64,000 bases of DNA, taken from the NCBI GenBank assembly GCA_963975425.1, contig CAXBGS010000002.1, positions 915,610-979,609 on the forward strand. The letters run 5' to 3'. Numbering within the stretch: the first letter of the stretch is position 1; the number at the start of each line of letters is the position of its first letter. A model generated the notes under the pieces. It had not been told where the DNA came from. It saw only the letters and a program-made list of their open reading frames with translations, and did no database searches. A program made the position numbers and the translations under genes. This document shows positions 60,279 to 64,000 of this stretch, piece after piece. The stretch comes from CAXBGS01 sp963975425. GTDB taxonomy: Bacteria > Planctomycetota > Planctomycetia > Pirellulales > Pirellulaceae.

Positions 60279-61694
60279 ATGAAGAAGCTCATCGCGATAA
60301 AACTGCTAACGTTTGCGCTCGTCTGGACATGCAGTTTGACGCGGACGAGAGTTGGGTTCGGTTCAGTCGTCAGCGGTGATGAAGCATTAGCAGCAATCAA
60401 CGAACAAAATTCTGGTTCCAGTGAGTCGAAATCTGTCCCGTTGTGGCGGCGGGGCATTTCGACCTGGACCGGAAACGGTTATCTCTTGCTGCCAGAGTCT
60501 TTCTCAGATGACATGGCCGGTACTCCGCCGAGGCCCTACACGGTTCCAACCGATCCGGCATCATCGACGCGGATCGGTGATACCGGCGATGGCGCCAACG
60601 GTGCCGCGATGCAATTGCCAGGCATTCAGGTCAACCCACTGGTTTCAAACAACAACGCTCTGCGAGCACGCGAGAGCGCCGCGCCGATGGCAACCGCCCT
60701 CGATCTGAATGCCACCGCTGCTGCGGACTTTGGCGCGATGGCGACCGAGAACCTTTCCGCGCCTTTGCGCTATCCAGACGAGTTGACCGCTGCGGCTTCT
60801 TTGAGCCCGACGAGTCCCGCGGCAATCGCTGCACCGTCGCCAACGATGACAACGTCGGCAGTTCAGCCGACCGTCGCGACCGTTACACCTGACGCCGCAG
60901 CGATTGAGCCGACGTCAATCGCGGATCCGTTAGCGGCGGGTGCTAGTATTACCGATCACATCGAAGCCGGCGTGGCAATTGTCCAGCCGCCTCTGCACGA
61001 AGAAGCGGTTCGCTGGTACCAGTACCCTTGGCGTTGGATGAGTAGCGGATGGACGAATCATGCCGAATTTGGCCTCGACGGCAGCAGCGGCAATTCCGAT
61101 ACGCTGGCGATTCAAACCGGACTGGAACTAAAACGCAAAACAGAAAGAGATACGTTTGCGTTAGATTTCGACTACCGATTCGTCACCAGCCAAGACGTCA
61201 CGACCGAAGATAACGGTCGATTGAACCTGGACTACGATCATTTAGTCGGACAAACGTCGTGGTCTTACTTTGGCAAATTTGGAATGGAGTGGGATACGTT
61301 CAAGGCGTTTGATTTACGCCTGAATGTAAACAGCGGTATGGGATACCACTGGATTCGCAACGATCGGTCGAGCTTCGTCAGTCGTTTTGGTGCCGGTGCA
61401 TCGAAAGAAATCGGCGCCCCCGATGATGACTGGACGCCGGAAGCCGTACTTGGACTCGACAGCGAACACCGGATCAACAAATACCACAAGATCAAAGGCA
61501 AGTTCGACTACTTTCCTGCCTGGGATAATTTCGACGATTACCGGTTGGTCACGGATTTGTCTTGGGAAATTTTGCTGGATGACGATGAAAACTTGAGCCT
61601 GAAACTCGCCGCCACCGACCGTTACGACAGCACGCCGCAAGGCGCTAAACCGAACGATCTGTTTTACTCATTGCTGTTGTTGGTGAAATTCTAG
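60279..61694 (+). CDS. DUF481 outer-membrane protein
   Basis: From ATG 60279 the product has 471 residues with a signal peptide (MKKLIAIKLLTFALVWTC). A low-complexity Ala/Thr/Pro segment spans about 130-230 (SPTSPAAIAAPSPTMTT). The C-terminal 210 residues are a DUF481 beta-barrel: NHAEFGLDGSSGNSDTLAIQ, ETFALDF-like DTFALDFDYRF, FGKFGMEWDTF and a terminal LLLLVKF, the aromatic end typical of outer-membrane barrels. DUF481 members are salt-stress-induced or of unknown function. The 60219 start is less likely. Confidence 0.82.
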   Translation: MKKLIAIKLLTFALVWTCSLTRTRVGFGSVVSGDEALAAINEQNSGSSESKSVPLWRRGISTWTGNGYLLLPESFSDDMAGTPPRPYTVPTDPASSTRIGDTGDGANGAAMQLPGIQVNPLVSNNNALRARESAAPMATALDLNATAAADFGAMATENLSAPLRYPDELTAAASLSPTSPAAIAAPSPTMTTSAVQPTVATVTPDAAAIEPTSIADPLAAGASITDHIEAGVAIVQPPLHEEAVRWYQYPWRWMSSGWTNHAEFGLDGSSGNSDTLAIQTGLELKRKTERDTFALDFDYRFVTSQDVTTEDNGRLNLDYDHLVGQTSWSYFGKFGMEWDTFKAFDLRLNVNSGMGYHWIRNDRSSFVSRFGAGASKEIGAPDDDWTPEAVLGLDSEHRINKYHKIKGKFDYFPAWDNFDDYRLVTDLSWEILLDDDENLSLKLAATDRYDSTPQGAKPNDLFYSLLLLVKF

Positions 61695-61954
61695 GTTCGG
61701 TCACCGAGCGTCAAGGCAATCGCAGACCGGCTGGCACAAGGAATCTTGCGAAGGTTTTTCGCAGACCGAACGCGGCAACATCAGGTTCCAGCAAGCAACG
61801 CAGTGTTGCGGCAGGCCCAAAGTATCCGATAAATCGCGACAATCGGATTATTCCAACTACGCTTCTTGCTTTTGCGTCACGGCAAGCTTGCCCGCCACAC
61901 TAACGGCGACCTACGTTTCACCGGTCTATCCCTTTACTCGGTAGAAATGTCGAC

Positions 61955-63439
61955 ATGTCCGCTGCGCCGATCCCTTGGAAACACATCCGTAACGTCCTCG
62001 TTCTCTTTGCCCCGGTGTGGGTGGGAGCAACCTGCTTATTCGGAGTTGCCGGCGTTGGTTATGCGCTGTTCCGCAAAGACGTTTGGGCGGCTCGACTGCC
62101 CATCGTCGTTCGCGACGAAGCCACCACGGCGGTGGAACGCCTGGGGCGATTCGCCAGCCAAACCGACCTGAAAGCGGCACAAGAAACGCTGCTGGAAATG
62201 ACTCAAAACCCCGAAGTTGTCAGTGCGGCACTGGAACAAATCGGCCCGCCGGATCGACGCAAAGACGAAGACTGGCCCAGCACGCGCGTCGTCGATGACA
62301 CGATCAAGGCGTGCGTCAATCTGGTTGCTCCCAAGGGTACGGAATTTGGCAATACCGAGGTGGTCTACTTGCAGGTCAAAGGCAGTTCGCAGCAACGAAC
62401 GGTCGACTTTTGCCGAGCGATGTTTGACAACCTGACCGAACACCTGCGTAAAGTTCGCCGGGTTCGAGCCGACAGCATTATCAGTGAGCTGACGCACGCC
62501 CGAAACTTGGCCATCCAGAATTTGGATGAAGCATCCGCCCGCATGCGGGAAATCGAAATCCAATTCGGTGCCGACCTGGGTGAGCTTCGAAATCTTAGCG
62601 ACGCGATCTCGGGCGACGGGACAAACCGTCGGGCGCTCGAAGAAACAACGGTGGAATTACAGGCGGCCGAACTTGAGCTGGAAAAGATGGAGGAACTGAA
62701 CAAAGTTCTTGTCGCCGGCGCACAAGACCCACAACACTTGCTGATCAGCGGCGGTGACTTGTTAAGCAGCCAACCCTCACTGCAACGACTGAAAGACGGA
62801 TTGATCGACGCTCAACTTGCGACCAGTCAATTGTCGGGCGTCTTTACCGACGCCAATCCGAAACGACGTGCCGCTCTGGCCACCGAAAAGGAAATCAAGA
62901 GCCGCATGCAGCAAGAAACAGCTGCCGTGATCCGGGCAACAGAGCCCACAATTCGCCTACAGCGTGAACGTGTCAATCGGCTACATGAAAAGAAGGATCG
63001 CTTGGCCAAGCGCCTAGAAGAACTCGCCGAAGGTCGCAGCAACTATGCAAAAATCGACGCCGAAGTGCGGCATCGCACCGAAGCGTTGGGGCAAGCGGAA
63101 CGTCATCTGAGTGAAGCACAGGCCAGCCGGTCCGCTGCACTTTCGACCAACCTTGTCGCGGAACTTGGACCACCACAAGTGACCGACAATCCAGTCGGTC
63201 CCGGTGGCAGCGTTCTGGTCGCAGGTTCAACGATGGCCGGTTTGATATTTGGACTTGGCGTCGTGTTCCTGGTCGCGCCGGGACCAACCGAAGGGCACGG
63301 TCGTCGTCGCTGGTCAGATTATCTGACTGGACACGGACGCCGCGCCTCCGACACGACCGTGTTGGGTCAGATGCCCGTTGCGGCCGGACCAGTGCCAATG
63401 GCCGCAGGTTCCGACGTGCGTCAGACGCCGCCCGCATAG
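61955..63439 (+). CDS. Wzz/GumC-like inner-membrane coiled-coil protein
   Basis: The 494-residue protein has a membrane segment near each end (about 17-38, FAPVWVGATCLFGVAGVGYAL, and about 418-440, GSTMAGLIFGLGVVFLVAPG) flanking a long periplasmic coiled coil (about 150-400; RREIEIQ-like MREIEIQFGADLGELRN, ELQAAELELEKMEELNKVL, ERVNRLHEKKDRLAKRLEEL). This is the layout of Wzz/GumC polysaccharide co-polymerases, without the fused BY-kinase. It likely determines chain length or export of an envelope polysaccharide. No other polysaccharide genes are adjacent. Its stop lies 35 bases before the repeat array. Confidence 0.75.
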   Translation: MSAAPIPWKHIRNVLVLFAPVWVGATCLFGVAGVGYALFRKDVWAARLPIVVRDEATTAVERLGRFASQTDLKAAQETLLEMTQNPEVVSAALEQIGPPDRRKDEDWPSTRVVDDTIKACVNLVAPKGTEFGNTEVVYLQVKGSSQQRTVDFCRAMFDNLTEHLRKVRRVRADSIISELTHARNLAIQNLDEASARMREIEIQFGADLGELRNLSDAISGDGTNRRALEETTVELQAAELELEKMEELNKVLVAGAQDPQHLLISGGDLLSSQPSLQRLKDGLIDAQLATSQLSGVFTDANPKRRAALATEKEIKSRMQQETAAVIRATEPTIRLQRERVNRLHEKKDRLAKRLEELAEGRSNYAKIDAEVRHRTEALGQAERHLSEAQASRSAALSTNLVAELGPPQVTDNPVGPGGSVLVAGSTMAGLIFGLGVVFLVAPGPTEGHGRRRWSDYLTGHGRRASDTTVLGQMPVAAGPVPMAAGSDVRQTPPA

Positions 63440-63473
63440 CGATCACGTTGCCGCGGATTCGTCACAATCCTCT

Positions 63474-64000
63474 GAGCCGCGGGCCGTAAGGCACCGGGCC
63501 CTTGCACGCGATACACAACCTGACCATGCCCGGCCGCTCACGCGTCGCGGCTCACATCACAATCGCTGAGCCGCGGGCCGTAAGGCACCGGGCAACTCTT
63601 CACGCGCATCCCATGTCCGCAACTCATCCCCGGCCGCTCACGCGTCACGGCTCACGTCACAATCCCTGAGCCGCGGGCCGTAAGGCACCGGGCACTTGCA
63701 CGCGATACATAACGTGACCATGCCCGGCCGCTCACGCGTCACGGCTCACGTCACAATCCTCTGAGCCGCGGGCCGTAAGGCACCGGGCAACTGCGCGCGA
63801 TACATAACCTGACCATCCCCGGCCGCTCACGCGTCGCGGCTCACGTCACAATCCCTGAGCCGCGGGCCGTAAGGCACCGGGCAACTCTTCACGCGCATCC
63901 CATGTCCGCAACTCATGTCCGGCCGCTCACGCGTCACGGCTCACATCACAATCCCTGAGCCGCGGGCCGTAAGGCACCGGGCAACTCTTCACGCGCATCC
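63474..64000. repeat. tandem array of the GC-rich repeat family, runs off right edge
   Basis: Units start with GAGCCGCGGGCCGTAAGGCA at 63474, 63568, 63668, 63763, 63857 and 63957. Two types mix: A (94-95 bp, middle GCACGCGATACA) and B (100 bp, middle CTCTTCACGCGCATCC), in the order A B A A B then B (cut). Each ends CGGCCGCTCACGCGTC then (A/G)CGGCTCAC. Orientation is opposite to the array at 21053. Confidence 0.92.

Noticed and set aside
63474..64000. Possible CRISPR array
   Set aside because: Units are 94-100 bp, nearly wholly conserved including the middle; there are no short unique spacers and no cas genes.

Overview
The window looks like a chromosomal segment of a marine planctomycete of the Pirellulaceae (Rhodopirellula/Rubripirellula-like). 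The argument rests on gene content: a DUF1501 protein paired with a PSCyt1/DUF1549/DUF1553 protein, a PVC-type membrane-bound dehydrogenase with a C-terminal CxxCH haem site, two DUF1080 proteins, secreted Gfo/Idh/MocA oxidoreductases, a MoxR/DUF58/DUF4159 cluster, DUF2617, and an EF-G with the HIDSGKTT P-loop. Genes are loosely packed on both strands, often with signal peptides, lipoboxes or twin-arginine signals. I saw no tRNA, rRNA, CRISPR array, phage block or insertion sequence.

Layout. 1-2.4 kb: the 5' end of polA, a small lipoprotein, a DUF2617 protein and trpG/pabA. 2.7-8.4 kb: a PhoD-type phosphatase, a two-domain DUF1080 protein, hemL and 5-formyl-THF cyclo-ligase. 8.4-15.1 kb: a complete MacB-MacA-TolC-like tripartite exporter on the minus strand. 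15.3-20.9 kb: the DUF1501/PSD1 pair with a divergent PAS-AraC regulator. 21.0-21.6 kb: a GC-rich 98-bp tandem array. 21.6-27.2 kb: DUF58 and MoxR divergent from a DUF4159 protein, then a Gly-rich secreted protein. 27.2-34.9 kb: oxidoreductase, lipid-anchored or secreted hydrolase, cyclophilin, DUF1080 and PQQ-propeller genes, separated by minisatellite-like repeats and hairpins. 35-42.8 kb: M3 peptidase overlapping the PVC-type haem protein, a BNR/sialidase-like protein and a second Gfo/Idh/MocA protein. 43-47 kb: a Tyr-rich secreted protein and a redox cluster of two CxxCH proteins divergent from an Rrf2 regulator. 47.7-51.5 kb: fusA with a strong terminator, rpsR and a hotdog thioesterase. 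51.8-55.4 kb: an ABC-2-type permease followed by an ABC-exporter-like protein whose ATPase motifs are all degenerate. 56-63.4 kb: a large DUF11-type lipoprotein, a small Arg-rich protein, a DUF481 outer-membrane protein and a Wzz-like coiled-coil protein. 63.5-64 kb: another array of the same repeat family, running off the right edge.

Observations I consider least ordinary: (1) the pseudo-ABC protein at 53634-55448, lacking the Walker A Lys, Walker B Asp, signature motif and H-loop His; (2) one 94-100 bp repeat family found in three places and in both orientations, whose units have inverted ends; (3) the Rrf2 / DUF3365 / cytochrome module with two identical 11-bp sites exactly 42 bp apart; (4) polA, which has no ordinary start codon in its frame and could be linked to an ATG by a +1 shift at GCT-TGA. 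All assignments were made by reading the sequence; no database search was run.
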